The notes: generated by a model not told the origin, from the sequence alone. 64,000 nt of DNA from Rhodovastum sp963709085 (GCA_963709085.1 CAVPVB010000007.1:2480001-2544000), one strand, 5' to 3'; counted from the first letter of the stretch, positions 51,361 to 62,650 are shown. Numbers and translations: made by a program.

Positions 51361-52302
51361 ATGCCCCCTGCCCTGGCCATTCACGGCGGCGCCGGCACCA
51401 TGCGGCGCACAGCCATGACGCCCGCGGTGGAGGCATCGTTCCGCGCCAGCCTGCGCGCCGCGCTACGGGCCGGCCACGCGGTACTGGCCGGCGGCGGGTC
51501 GGCGCTGGACGCGGTGACCCACGCTGTCATAGCGCTTGAGGACGACCCGCTTTTCAATGCCGGCCGCGGCGCGGTCTACACCGCTTCCGGCCGGCACGAG
51601 ATGGATGCCGCGGTAATGGACGGGCGGAACCGCGCCGCCGGCGCGGTCGCCGGCATCATCGGTCCGCGCAATCCGGTGCTGGCCGCGCGCGCGGTGATGG
51701 AACGCTCCGGCTGCGTGCTGATGGCCGGTGAAGGCGCTCTGGCCTTCCTGCGCGGGCAGGACCTGGACTGGGAGGAACCCGGCTATTTCCACACCGATCG
51801 CCGCTGGCAGGCACTGCAGAGAGAACTGGAGCGGCGGCGCAACAACGCGGCGGACACCCGCGACGATGCCGACAGGCACGGCACGGTGGGCGCGGTGGCC
51901 TGCGACGAAGCCGGCAACCTGGCCGCGGCCACCTCCACCGGCGGCATGACGGGCAAACGGCCGGGCCGGGTGGGCGACAGCCCGGTGTTCGGCGCCGGCA
52001 CCTGGGCCGACAATGCAACCTGCGCCGTCTCCTGCACCGGGCACGGCGAGTTTTTCATCCGCTGGGCGGCGTCGCACGAGATCGCCGCCCGGATGTGCCA
52101 CCGCGGCGAGACGCTGGCGGCGGCGGCTGACGCGGTGGTGGCAGAACTCGAATCGGTGGGCGGCGACGGCGGGCTGGTGGCGGTGGATGCGGCGGGAAAC
52201 GTAACGCTGCCGTTCAACGCGGCTGGGATGTATCGCGGCTGGATTGGCGCCGACGGGGTAGCCTGGACCGGCATCTACCACGACGACCTGCGGGCCGGCT
52301 GA
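51361..52302 (+). CDS. Isoaspartyl peptidase/L-asparaginase (plant-type Ntn hydrolase)
   Basis: A 313-residue precursor that would self-cleave before the Thr of RHGTVGAVACDEAGNLAAAT (about residue 176) to give alpha and beta subunits. LAIHGGAGTM at the N-terminus, DDPLFNAGRGAVYT and STGGMTGKRPGRVGDSPV, GAGTWADN are typical. It hydrolyses L-asparagine or beta-aspartyl dipeptides. ATG 51361 is chosen for the AAGGACG ribosome site and the conserved N-terminus. tRNA-Tyr lies 90 bp downstream. Confidence 0.92.
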   Translation: MPPALAIHGGAGTMRRTAMTPAVEASFRASLRAALRAGHAVLAGGGSALDAVTHAVIALEDDPLFNAGRGAVYTASGRHEMDAAVMDGRNRAAGAVAGIIGPRNPVLAARAVMERSGCVLMAGEGALAFLRGQDLDWEEPGYFHTDRRWQALQRELERRRNNAADTRDDADRHGTVGAVACDEAGNLAAATSTGGMTGKRPGRVGDSPVFGAGTWADNATCAVSCTGHGEFFIRWAASHEIAARMCHRGETLAAAADAVVAELESVGGDGGLVAVDAAGNVTLPFNAAGMYRGWIGADGVAWTGIYHDDLRAG

Positions 52303-52392
52303 CTCTGGTTCGGCCGCACCGCGTATCGCCGCCGGCGGCAGGTGCTCCGTTGACAAGGGTGACGGGTTGGGGCTATCGCCGCGCACCGAAGC

Positions 52393-52478
52393 GGAGGGGT
52401 GCCCGAGTGGCTAAAGGGGACGGACTGTAAATCCGTTGGCGCACGCCTACGTTGGTTCGAATCCAACCCCCTCCACCA
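52393..52478 (+). tRNA. tRNA-Tyr (anticodon GTA)
   Basis: 86 nt with a long variable arm (class II). Acceptor GGAGGGG/CCCCTCC, D-loop GCCCGAGTGGCTAAAGG, anticodon loop CTGTAAA with GTA, T-loop GTTCGAATC, discriminator A and an encoded CCA (52476-52478). No tRNA-Gly follows, which is often paired with it. Confidence 0.97.
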
Positions 52479-52713
52479 GCGATCCGCTGTTTTCCCGGCT
52501 TGAATTGATGGGTCATCCGGAACGGCAGGCTGAACGCCCCGTTCATCCCCTCGGCGCTGCCAGGCGGGTGCGAGCCACGAACTGCGTGGCCGTGATCGGC
52601 ACCACCGCCCTCGCCTTCCCTCTTTGCTCGCGGCTTCGGCAACGGGGACCACCTCAAACGGCCAATTCTTCAATCGGTCGCGTTCGAGCCGGCCCCCCTT
52701 TCCCCGCGGACTT

Positions 52714-54129
52714 TCAGACGACCCGGACGTTGCGGAACTGCCACGGGTCGTCAGCGTCCACATCCTCAGGGAACAGCTTCCCGCGATCCTGCAGCGGCGT
52801 CCAGCCGGTGTAGGCGCCGGTGACTTTGCCCAGATAGGGCCGGCAAACTTCCATGATCCGCACATGGTCCAGTTCGTCCGCTTCGACCACGCCGGCCTTC
52901 GGGTTCTCGATCGCCCAGACCATGCCGGCCAGCACCGCCACCGTCACCTGCAGGCTGGTGGCGTTGTTGTGCGGCACGAGCTGCCGCGCTTCCTCGATCG
53001 ACAGGACCGAGCCGTACCAGTAGGCGCCCTTCGCGTGGCCCATCAGCAGCACGCCAAGCTCGTCGATGCCGTGGGTGATCTCCTCCATCATCAGGCGCTG
53101 GCGCGGCTGCATGCTCCAGTTCTTGCCGGCCAGCTCGTGCACCGACAGCACCGCGTCGTCGCAAGGGTGATAGGCGTAGTGAACCGTCGGCCGATAGCGC
53201 GGCGCGCCGTCCTGCGTCACCGTGTAGTAGTCGGCAATCGAAATCGCCTCGTTATGGGTGATGAGAAAACCATGGAACGGACCTTCCAGCGGCGTCCAGC
53301 TGCGCACACGCGTGGACGCGCCGGGGCGCAACAGGTAGATCGCCGCGCCGCCGCCGAATTCGTGCCGCCGCCCATCCGCCGGCAGGGCGCGTTCATGCGT
53401 GCCCCAGCCCAGCTCGGCGGGCTGGCAGCCCTCGCCGACGAAGCCGTCGATCGACCAGGTGTTGACGAACTCGCCCTGCTCCTTGGGGCGGTTCGCCGTC
53501 TGGGTGTCCCGCTCGGCGATGTGGACCGCCTTGATGCCCAGCCGCTCCGCCAGCAGCGCCCAGTCGGCGCGCGTCGCCGGCTGGGGCAGGTCCAGGCCGG
53601 TGTCGCGGGCGACGTTCAGCAGCGCTTCCTTCAACAGGTGGGAGACCAGCCCCGGATTGGCACCATGCGTCACCACCGCGGTCGGCTGGCCCGCGCCGCG
53701 CAGCGCGATGGCACTCTCGCGCAGCGCATAGTTGGAGCGCTGCGACGGCGTGAGCGCCGGGTCGGTATAGCCGCCGGCCCAGGGCTCGATGCAGGTGTCG
53801 AGATAGAGCGCGCCCAGCTCGCGGGCGAAGGTGATCAGCGCGACCGAGGAAACGTCGACGCAGAGGTTGAGCAGGAAGTCGCCCGCCCCGACCAGCGGCG
53901 CCAGCACCGCGCGATAGTTCTCCGGGGTCAGCGGCGTGACGATCCGCCGCAGGCCGTGCTCGGCGGCGACGATCGCGCCACGCTCATCGGCCGTCACGAT
54001 GGTGATGTGCGCGGTCGGGATGTCGATATGACGCAGGATGAGCGGCAAAACTCCCTGGCCGATGCTGCCGCAGCCGACCATGACCAGGCGACCACCAAAC
54101 GCGACGTGCTTCATGGGCTGATTCTCCAT
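52714..54129 (-). CDS. hss: Homospermidine synthase
   Basis: A 471-residue NAD-dependent enzyme forming homospermidine from putrescine (or spermidine). The Rossmann domain has LVMVGCGSIGQGVLPLIL (about residues 15-32); the conserved later segments LYLDTCIEPWAGGYTD, THGANPGLVSH, HERALPADGRRHEFG and MEEITHGIDELGVLLMGH are family hallmarks. Length normal. Divergent with the RMD1-like gene. Homospermidine is the main polyamine in many Rhodospirillales and Rhizobiales. Confidence 0.93.
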   Translation of the reverse strand: MENQPMKHVAFGGRLVMVGCGSIGQGVLPLILRHIDIPTAHITIVTADERGAIVAAEHGLRRIVTPLTPENYRAVLAPLVGAGDFLLNLCVDVSSVALITFARELGALYLDTCIEPWAGGYTDPALTPSQRSNYALRESAIALRGAGQPTAVVTHGANPGLVSHLLKEALLNVARDTGLDLPQPATRADWALLAERLGIKAVHIAERDTQTANRPKEQGEFVNTWSIDGFVGEGCQPAELGWGTHERALPADGRRHEFGGGAAIYLLRPGASTRVRSWTPLEGPFHGFLITHNEAISIADYYTVTQDGAPRYRPTVHYAYHPCDDAVLSVHELAGKNWSMQPRQRLMMEEITHGIDELGVLLMGHAKGAYWYGSVLSIEEARQLVPHNNATSLQVTVAVLAGMVWAIENPKAGVVEADELDHVRIMEVCRPYLGKVTGAYTGWTPLQDRGKLFPEDVDADDPWQFRNVRVV

Positions 54130-54230
54130 AGATGAGGCGATAACCGGCTAGCAGCTTTCATCGGATCGCGCACGCGCGCCTGTGTTGTATCTGTTACAGG
54201 TATTGCGTTTGGCATGGAAAGAGGACGCTG

Positions 54231-55382
54231 ATGCCTGACGCCAGAGGCGGGGAACAGTACGTGGCACAAGCTGAGCCCAGGGTTCGGTCGGGGCACGTGA
54301 CCGCGCTGCGCCTGTTCGACCTGGCCCACAAGATCGACCTGCCGCGCGCCGAGGAGTTGTGGCCGCAGCGCGCCCAGGGGGCGAGCGCCCGCAGCCGGCT
54401 GGTCGGCACGCCCCCGAAGGCGGTTTCCTTCGGCGTTCCCCCGCTCGCGCTGGAACTCGGGCCGGTGGCGCTGACAATCGATGCGGTCCTGCTGCAGGCC
54501 ACGGCCAGTGTCCGGCTGTACGATTTTGGCATCGCCGCCCTGTCGCTGCGCCTGCCGGTGCAGGATGTCACCTGGGCCGGTTTCTCCCGGCTGGTGAACC
54601 AGATCGACCACGCGGTCGGGCCGAACGCCGCGACCGAGGTCTGGGACACCCTGCTGACGCAATTGCGGCGCCTGCTCGGCGAGGCCCTGGAGCGGCCGAC
54701 CGCGGCGCCGCTGCAGGAGGATTATCTGATCGCCCTGGTGGACGCGTTCGAGGAGCCGGTGACGGCCGAGGCGCTGCAGGAGCGGGCCGACCTGGTGCCG
54801 CTGCTGTCGGGCGAGGAGCGGCCGTTATCCGAAGGCGCCCGGCGCGACCTGTTGCGGCACCGCTTTTCCTACCACCCGGACGATCTGGCGGTGATCACCT
54901 GGGACCGGGCCTTCATTCTGGAGCCGCAGCGGGAGACCGATGTCGCCGACGTGCTGGAGATGGCGAACGCCCAGTTGCTGGAAATGCGGGCTTATGACGA
55001 GATGCTCGATGACGAGTTGCCGCGGATGCGCGACATGGTCGAGGCGGCGCGGCGGCGGACCAATCTGCTTGCCTCGCGCCGCTACGCCAAGCTGGCGAGG
55101 CGGCTTTATACCTTGGTCGCCGAGGTCACCGGGCTTGCCGAGCGGGTGGACAATGCCTTGCAGGTGACCGAGGACGTGTACCTGGCGCGCGTCTATGCCG
55201 CGGCGATGGAACTGTTCCGGGTTCCCAACGTCAATGCCGCGGTGGACCGCAAGCTGGCGATCATTCGCGAGACCTACACCGCCCTGCACAGCGAGGCGGC
55301 CGGCAGCCGGGCGGAACTGCTGGAAATCGTGATCCTGGTCCTGATCGCGGTAGAAATCGTCGTGTCCCTCTTGCCGCACTGA
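54231..55382 (+). CDS. RMD1/DUF155-like membrane protein
   Basis: A 383-residue protein. An N-terminal region (TALRLFDLAHKIDLPRAEEL) is followed by a soluble core (ALTIDAVLLQATASVRLYDFG) and a long helical region (RRYAKLARRLYTLVAEVTGL). It ends with RKLAIIRETYTALHSEAAG and ELLEIVILVLIAVEIVVSLL, a single C-terminal TM helix. That last part strongly resembles RMD1/DUF155 (yeast Rmd1, human RMND1), a mitochondrial membrane family with bacterial relatives. Function in bacteria unknown. A repeat copy follows. Confidence 0.65.
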   Translation: MPDARGGEQYVAQAEPRVRSGHVTALRLFDLAHKIDLPRAEELWPQRAQGASARSRLVGTPPKAVSFGVPPLALELGPVALTIDAVLLQATASVRLYDFGIAALSLRLPVQDVTWAGFSRLVNQIDHAVGPNAATEVWDTLLTQLRRLLGEALERPTAAPLQEDYLIALVDAFEEPVTAEALQERADLVPLLSGEERPLSEGARRDLLRHRFSYHPDDLAVITWDRAFILEPQRETDVADVLEMANAQLLEMRAYDEMLDDELPRMRDMVEAARRRTNLLASRRYAKLARRLYTLVAEVTGLAERVDNALQVTEDVYLARVYAAAMELFRVPNVNAAVDRKLAIIRETYTALHSEAAGSRAELLEIVILVLIAVEIVVSLLPH

Positions 55383-55384
55383 GT

Positions 55385-55470
55385 TCGGGTTCCAAGGGCA
55401 AAAGCCCTTGGCGGGTGCAGGGCAGCGCCCTGCCGGGGCCCGGGGCAGAGCCCCGCCGCGCAGCGGGCGC
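55385..55470. repeat. Intergenic palindromic repeat copy
   Basis: Dyads ccaagggcaaaagcccttgg, cagggcagcgccctg and ggggcagagcccc in tandem. It fills the gap between two convergent genes: the RMD1-like stop is at its left edge and the dehydrogenase stop (55477) just beyond its right. Confidence 0.8.
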
Positions 55471-55476
55471 GGTGCC

Positions 55477-56526
55477 TCACCCAGGCTGAAAGCCGAAGAT
55501 CCGGAAAAAGCGTACGCCATAAGCAGTCCAGGCTTCAGGGTTCAGCAGCCGCGGCGGCCGCCGCCCATCGAGAATATCCAACAACTGCTCGGCGGCCATG
55601 CGGGCGATGAACTCCCGCGATTCCACCGTCACGCCGGCCGTATGCGGGCTGGCGATGACGTTGTCGAAGCGCAGCAAAGGATGGTCGGGCGGCGGCGGCT
55701 CGACCCCCCATACATCCAGCCCGGCGCCGGCGATGGTGTGGTTCGCCAGTGCCGCCTCCAGCGCCACCTCGTCGTGGATGCTGCCGCGGGCGGTGTTGAC
55801 GAACCAGGCGGTCGGTTTCATCAGCGCAAATTCGCGGGCGCCAATCATGCCCAGCGTTTCGAAGGTGCGCGGGCAGTTCACCGAGACGAAGTCGGCGCGG
55901 TGCAGCAACTGGTCGAGCCCCACCTTCTCGGCGCCGTGGGCGGCGATCTGTTCGGTGGTGAGGTAGGGATCGTAGGCCAGCACCGGCATGGCGAACAGCG
56001 AGCGGCAGAGTTCGGCCAGGCGGGTGCCGACATTGCCGAGGCCGATGATGCCGACGGTTTTGCCGTGGATGTTGTTGCCGGTATAGGCGTTGCGGCGGAT
56101 GCCGGGCTCGCGCCGCATGTGCCGGTCGGCCTGGATGATGCGCTTGGATAGCACGATGAACATGCCGATCACATGCTCGGCCACCGCGTCGCGGTTGCCG
56201 CCGGCCTGGTTCACCGCCAGCACGCCCGCGGCGGTGCAGGCATCCACATCGATGGTGTCGTAGCCGGCGCCGCTGCTGGACAGCACGAGCAGGTCGGGGG
56301 CGCGGGCGAGCAGCTCCGCGGTGCCGTGCAGATGGCGCGGGATTTCGTCGCGCGCGGCGCCGATCTGGTAGGCATGGGCGTCGGCCAGCATGGCGTCGAT
56401 CGCGGCCAGGGGGGATTCGTTCTCCAGCCTGTCCAGGCGGATATCGGGGCGGGCGCCGAGCAGGTCGGCGAACACAGGATGGGTCAGCCGGTTGACGTAG
56501 AAGACGCGCTTGGTGCTCTCGGTCAT
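55477..56526 (-). CDS. D-isomer-specific 2-hydroxyacid dehydrogenase family protein
   Basis: A 349-residue NAD(P)-dependent dehydrogenase. LVLSSSGAGYDTIDVDACTA is the substrate-domain segment with hinge; the dinucleotide site is TVGIIGLGNVGTRLAEL (GxGxxG, about residues 158-174). VNTARGSIHDEVAL gives the catalytic Arg region, GAGLDVWGVEP the Glu, and SPHTAGVT the His. Reaction: reversible reduction of a 2-oxoacid, substrate not assignable. It starts 8 bp after the lepA stop, so probably shares its transcript. Confidence 0.88.
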   Translation of the reverse strand: MTESTKRVFYVNRLTHPVFADLLGARPDIRLDRLENESPLAAIDAMLADAHAYQIGAARDEIPRHLHGTAELLARAPDLLVLSSSGAGYDTIDVDACTAAGVLAVNQAGGNRDAVAEHVIGMFIVLSKRIIQADRHMRREPGIRRNAYTGNNIHGKTVGIIGLGNVGTRLAELCRSLFAMPVLAYDPYLTTEQIAAHGAEKVGLDQLLHRADFVSVNCPRTFETLGMIGAREFALMKPTAWFVNTARGSIHDEVALEAALANHTIAGAGLDVWGVEPPPPDHPLLRFDNVIASPHTAGVTVESREFIARMAAEQLLDILDGRRPPRLLNPEAWTAYGVRFFRIFGFQPG

Positions 56527-56533
56527 GGCCGGC

Positions 56534-58348
<1,815 letters not shown>

Positions 58349-58405
58349 TCACTGGCCGGCACCGGCCGGGGGGTGGCCGGTAGATAGGGCAGGCGGGGCG
58401 CGATG

Positions 58406-58750
58406 TCAGCCTTTGCCGGAGCGGCCGAAATAATAGCCGAGCACCAGGGTGACGACCGGCAGGACGGTGGACTTGATGAGGTCGACCGATTGGTCGCCGG
58501 CGTTCTGCCACTCATCCGTCATCGCCGCGCCGACGACCAGAATGGCAAGGCCGGCAAAGATCATGGCGACGAACACGCCAATGATCCGCTTGGCGATCCA
58601 GGAGCGGTCATCCGCTTCCCGGCGGCTCACCTGGTCGGCAACGGTGTCCTGCGCCCGCTGCGCGGCTTCCTCGGCCGAGGGTACCGGGCCGACCAACTGC
58701 TCGAGCAACAGGTTGGCGCGACTGCGCGCGCCTTCCGGCATTGTCGGCAT
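58406..58750 (-). CDS. Small two-TM hypothetical protein
   Basis: A 114-residue protein. A hydrophilic N-terminus (SRANLLLEQLVGPVPSAEEA) precedes two helices, IIGVFVAMIFAGLAILVVGAA and STVLPVVTLVLGYYFG. The short C-terminus YYFGRSG resembles small phage or mobile-element membrane proteins, but no family is assigned. ATG 58750 has AAGGAATC upstream; TTG 58777, overlapping the previous stop, is an alternative. Confidence 0.6.
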   Translation of the reverse strand: MPTMPEGARSRANLLLEQLVGPVPSAEEAAQRAQDTVADQVSRREADDRSWIAKRIIGVFVAMIFAGLAILVVGAAMTDEWQNAGDQSVDLIKSTVLPVVTLVLGYYFGRSGKG

Positions 58751-58773
58751 GATTCCTTCTGGCCCGAGCTGGC

Positions 58774-59025
58774 TCAATTGCCCGTTTTCGCGAGCTTGAT
58801 CACGGAGGAGCTCAACGCCTTCGAGGATTTCAGGATTTCCGAAATAGGACCGCTCAGCTCTTCCACCAGTTTGGGATCGTCCATGTCGCGCGCAATCGCG
58901 ATCAGGTTCTTCGCAACCGCGACCAGCCGGGCCAATTCATCGGCGATGGCGCCAAGGTCGGTCTTCGGCTGTTCCCTCTCGGCCTGACCTTGCTGGGTGC
59001 GCGCGGTGAAGAAAGCCATGGGCAT
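58774..59025 (-). CDS. Small helical hypothetical protein
   Basis: An 83-residue soluble protein (DLGAIADELARLVAVAKNLI, DDPKLVEELSGPISEILKSS), predicted helical. It lies directly upstream of the two-TM protein and probably works with it. No ribosome site of note; either ATG (59025 or 59019) may be used. Family unknown. Confidence 0.55.
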   Translation of the reverse strand: MPMAFFTARTQQGQAEREQPKTDLGAIADELARLVAVAKNLIAIARDMDDPKLVEELSGPISEILKSSKALSSSVIKLAKTGN

Positions 59026-59066
59026 TGCGTCCGTTGTCCGAGCGTCCGTTGTCCGACATGATTTAA

Positions 59067-61532
59067 TTATCGTAGCACGGCGCCGGTCGCCTTCGCCACC
59101 GCGGCCACCACCTTCTGGCAGGCTGCCTCGATTTCGGCGTCGGTGAGGGTGCGCTCGCGTGGCTGGAACACCACCTCGATGGCCAGCGACTTTTTCCCAG
59201 CCTCCAGCTTGTCGCCCTCATAGAGGTCGAACAGCGTCACGCCGGCGACCAGCGTGCGCTCCGCCCCGCGCGCCGCCCGCAACACCGCTTCAGCGGCGAC
59301 CGAGGCGTTCACGACGAAGGCGAAATCGCGGCGCACCGGGTGAAAGGCGGGCAGGTCCGGCGCGGTCTTCTTGCGCCGCTTCGGGTCGGGAATGGCGTCG
59401 AGGAACACCTCGAACGCGACCGCGGGACCGGCCAGGTCAAGGGCGGCCAGCACGCGCGGGTGCAGTTCGCCGAAGGTGGCAAGCACGGTCTTCGGCCCCT
59501 GCCGCACCACGCCGCTGCGGCCCGGATGGTAGAAGCCGGGCGCATCGGCGGTGACCGTCAGCGCCTCCAGCGGCACGCCCAGCGCGGTCAGCACCGTCCA
59601 GGCATCGCCCTTGGCATCCATGGCATCGACGCCGCGGGCCGGCACGATCCAGCTGCGCGGGGTGGCGCCGACACGGACGCCGCCGGCGAGCCAGCGATGG
59701 CCCTCCGGCGTGGGGTCCTCGAAAGCGGGGCCGACCTCGAACAGGCCGACATCGCCCCAGCCGCGTGCGGCGTTGCGCTGGGCCGCCAGAGCCAGCGTCG
59801 CGACCGGGGTGGGACGCATCTGGTCAAGGTCGCTGGCAATCGGGTTTTCCAGATGCAGCAACTCCGGCGCCGACCCGAACAGCGCGGCGACACGGCGCTC
59901 CATGAAGCTGAAGGTCACGCATTCGGCCAGCCCGCGGTCAGCCAACGTCCGGCGGGCGAGCGCGGAACGGGACTGGCGCGGCGAAAACGTGCGGCCGGGG
60001 ACGGGCGCGGCGCGCGGCAGACTGACCGCCGGCACCGCATCAAGGCCGCGCAGGCGCAGCACTTCCTCCACCAGATCGCATTCCGCTTCCATGGTGTCGC
60101 GGCCCTCGGCGGCTTTGGCGGCGCGGTCGGGCGGCAGATCGGGGGCCGGGTCCAGCGCCGTACCACCGGCCACGTCGTTGCGCCAGGGCGGCACCTGGAC
60201 GGTGACTTGCTCCGCGTCGCGCGCGGCCACGGTGAAGCCGAGGCGCTGCAGCAACTCCACCGCCTCGTCGGCCGGCACGTCCAGCCCGCCGAAATCGCGC
60301 AGGCGGGCAAAGCGCAGCGTGGCCTGACGCTGCCAGGCGGGCTCGGCGCCGGCAGCAACGACCTCGCTGGCCTCGCCGCCGCAGAGGTCGATGATCAGGC
60401 GCGTGGCCGCCTCGATCGCATCCGGCATCAGCGCCGGGTCGATGCCGCGCTCAAAACGCTGGCGGGCATCGGAGGAAATGCCGTAGCGGCGCCCGGTCAG
60501 CGCCACCCGCACCGGGTCGAACAGGGCGCATTCCACGAACACCGTGGTGGTATTCTCGTCGCTGCCGGTCGCCTCGCCGCCGACCACGCCGGCCAGCGAT
60601 TGCGGCCCCCTTGCATCGGCGATGACGCAGTCTTCCGGGCCGACGGTGTAGTCTTTTCCGTTGAGGGCGCGGAAGGTCTCGCCATCCCCCGGCCGGAACA
60701 GCAAGCCGCCACCATGCACCTTGTCGGCGTCGAACACGTGCAGCGGGCGGCCAAGGTCGATGGTGAAGAAATTGGTGATGTCCACCAGCGCGTTGATCGG
60801 GCGCAGACCGATCGAGAGCAGCCGGTCCTGCAGCCATTGCGGGCTCGGACCGTTACGCAGACCGCGCACGGCACGACCCAGCACCCAGGGGCAGGCCTCC
60901 GGCATGTCGATGCACCAGACCAGCGGGCTGGCGAAGGTTGACGGCACTTTTTCCGGCGTAAAGGGCTTCAGCGTGCCGAGCCCGGCGGCGGCCAGATCGC
61001 GCGCCACGCCGCGCACCGCCAGGGCGTCGCCGCGGTTGGGGGTGACGCTGATGTCGATCACCGGATCGTCCAGCCCGGCCCAGCGCGCGTAGGGCATGCC
61101 GACCGGGGCGTCTTCCGGCAGCTCGATGATGCCGGAATGGTCATCGCCCAGACCCATTTCGCGGGCCGAGAGCAGCATGCCGGCGCTCTGCACGCCGCGG
61201 ATTTCGCCGATTTTCAGCGTGACGCCGGTGCCGGGGATGAAACTGCCCGCCGCGGCAAACACGCCCTTCAGGCCGGTGCGCGCATTCGGGGCGCCACAGA
61301 CGACGGTGGACAACGTGCCGTCGCCGGCGTCGACCCGGCAGACGCGCAGCCGGTCGGCATTCGGGTGCGGCGCCGCCTCGACCACATGGGCGATGCGGAA
61401 GGGAGCGAGGGCCGCGCCACGATCCTCCACCCCCTCCAGCTCCAGGCCGATGCGGGTGAGCGTGTCGGTGATCTCGGTGAGCGAGGCGGTGGTGTCGAGA
61501 TGCGTCTTCAGCCAGGACAGGGTGAACTTCAT
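59067..61532 (-). CDS. pheT: Phenylalanine-tRNA ligase beta subunit
   Basis: An 821-residue PheT. KFTLSWLKTHLDTTASLTEI starts it; a tRNA-binding OB domain (ALAPFRIAHVVEAAPHPNAD, about residues 40-150), B3/B4 domain with VDISVTPNRGDAL and editing region GRPLHVFDADK, B5, and a C-terminal anticodon-binding FDX-ACB domain (HPVRRDFAFVVN). No frameshift over 2.4 kb. It follows pheS by 4 bp (61536), same operon. Confidence 0.97.
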   Translation of the reverse strand: MKFTLSWLKTHLDTTASLTEITDTLTRIGLELEGVEDRGAALAPFRIAHVVEAAPHPNADRLRVCRVDAGDGTLSTVVCGAPNARTGLKGVFAAAGSFIPGTGVTLKIGEIRGVQSAGMLLSAREMGLGDDHSGIIELPEDAPVGMPYARWAGLDDPVIDISVTPNRGDALAVRGVARDLAAAGLGTLKPFTPEKVPSTFASPLVWCIDMPEACPWVLGRAVRGLRNGPSPQWLQDRLLSIGLRPINALVDITNFFTIDLGRPLHVFDADKVHGGGLLFRPGDGETFRALNGKDYTVGPEDCVIADARGPQSLAGVVGGEATGSDENTTTVFVECALFDPVRVALTGRRYGISSDARQRFERGIDPALMPDAIEAATRLIIDLCGGEASEVVAAGAEPAWQRQATLRFARLRDFGGLDVPADEAVELLQRLGFTVAARDAEQVTVQVPPWRNDVAGGTALDPAPDLPPDRAAKAAEGRDTMEAECDLVEEVLRLRGLDAVPAVSLPRAAPVPGRTFSPRQSRSALARRTLADRGLAECVTFSFMERRVAALFGSAPELLHLENPIASDLDQMRPTPVATLALAAQRNAARGWGDVGLFEVGPAFEDPTPEGHRWLAGGVRVGATPRSWIVPARGVDAMDAKGDAWTVLTALGVPLEALTVTADAPGFYHPGRSGVVRQGPKTVLATFGELHPRVLAALDLAGPAVAFEVFLDAIPDPKRRKKTAPDLPAFHPVRRDFAFVVNASVAAEAVLRAARGAERTLVAGVTLFDLYEGDKLEAGKKSLAIEVVFQPRERTLTDAEIEAACQKVVAAVAKATGAVLR

Positions 61533-61536
61533 GGCG

Positions 61537-62607
61537 TCACACCCCCTCGTGCAGCAAAGCGGGAGAAAGCGGGTTGAAACCGTAATGGCGCAGCCAGCGG
61601 ATGTCGCTTTCGTAGAACGGGCGCAAATCGGGGATGCCGTGCTTGAGCATGGTCACCCGCTCGATGCCCATACCGAAGGCAAAGCCCTGCCACTCGCGCG
61701 GGTCGATGCCGCAATTGGCCAGCACTTTCGGGTGGACCATGCCGCTGCCCAGGATTTCCAGCCAGTCGCCGCCGCCGCCGAGTTCCCCGGTTTTCCGGTT
61801 CCAGCCGATATCGACTTCCATGCTCGGTTCGGTGAACGGGAAATAGGACGATCGAAACCGCACCGGCAGGTCGGAAATGCCGAAGAACGCCCGCAGAAAA
61901 TCGATCAGGCAGCCCTTGAGATGGCCGAGCGTGATGTCGCGGTCGAGCACCAGGCCCTCGACCTGGTGGAACATCGGGCTGTGGGTGGCGTCGTGATCGG
62001 CGCGGTAGGTGCGGCCCGGAACGATCACCCGGAACGGCAATTCGCGGCTGAGCATGGAGCGCGCCTGCACCGGCGAGGTGTGGGTGCGCAGCACGGGTCG
62101 CCGGCCGCCGGGTTCCGGCGCGGGCACATAGAACGTGTCCATGTCCTCGCGCGCGGCATGGTGTGCCGGGATGTTGAGCGCCGAGAAATTGAGCCAGTCG
62201 CTTTCGATGTCCGGGCCTTCGGCGATCTCGAACCCCATGGCGCCGAAGATCGCCGCCATTTCCTCCATCGTCCGGCTGATCGGGTGGATCAGGCCGGCGG
62301 CGGCCGGGCGGGGCGGCAGGGTGACGTCCAGGCGCTCGGCGGCCAGGCGGGCGTCCAGCGCGGCTGCATCGAGGGATGCGCGGCGGGCCTCGATGGCGGC
62401 GCCGAGTTCGTCCTTCAGCACATTCAGCGCGGCGCCCCGGGTGCGGCGTTCCTCCGGCGAGGCGCGGCCGAGTTCCTTCAGCAGGGCGGTGAGGCGGCCG
62501 CTCTTGCCGAGCACGCCGACGCGCACGGCATCCCACGCCCGCAGGTCGGCGGCGGCGGCAAGGGCCGCATCGGTTTCGGTCTTCAGCGCCTGGAGATCGT
62601 CGCTCAT
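61537..62607 (-). CDS. pheS: Phenylalanine-tRNA ligase alpha subunit
   Basis: A 356-residue PheS. N-terminal coiled coil, then class II motifs: PISRTMEEMAAIFGAMGFEI, HPVRDEQDTFY-type DMDTFYVPAP, LLRTHTSPVQARSML, RFRSSYFPFTEPSMEVDI and GFAFGMGIERVTMLKHGIPD. ATG 62607 is preceded by TTATAACA without a clear ribosome site, a few bases after a terminator hairpin with T-run. Confidence 0.96.
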   Translation of the reverse strand: MSDDLQALKTETDAALAAAADLRAWDAVRVGVLGKSGRLTALLKELGRASPEERRTRGAALNVLKDELGAAIEARRASLDAAALDARLAAERLDVTLPPRPAAAGLIHPISRTMEEMAAIFGAMGFEIAEGPDIESDWLNFSALNIPAHHAAREDMDTFYVPAPEPGGRRPVLRTHTSPVQARSMLSRELPFRVIVPGRTYRADHDATHSPMFHQVEGLVLDRDITLGHLKGCLIDFLRAFFGISDLPVRFRSSYFPFTEPSMEVDIGWNRKTGELGGGGDWLEILGSGMVHPKVLANCGIDPREWQGFAFGMGIERVTMLKHGIPDLRPFYESDIRWLRHYGFNPLSPALLHEGV

Positions 62608-62622
62608 TGTTATAATCCGTGC

Positions 62623-62650
62623 AAAAAAGGCCGCCCTGCGGGGGCGGCCC
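62623..62650 (-). terminator. Intrinsic terminator/attenuator between rplT and pheS
   Basis: On the minus strand GGCCGCCC-CCGCA-GGGCGGCC (hairpin arms 62629-62636 and 62642-62649) is followed by six T residues (62623-62628). It ends 15 bases before the pheS start codon, so terminates rpmI-rplT transcription, and could act as attenuator for pheST. No Phe-rich leader peptide or T-box was seen upstream. Confidence 0.75.
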
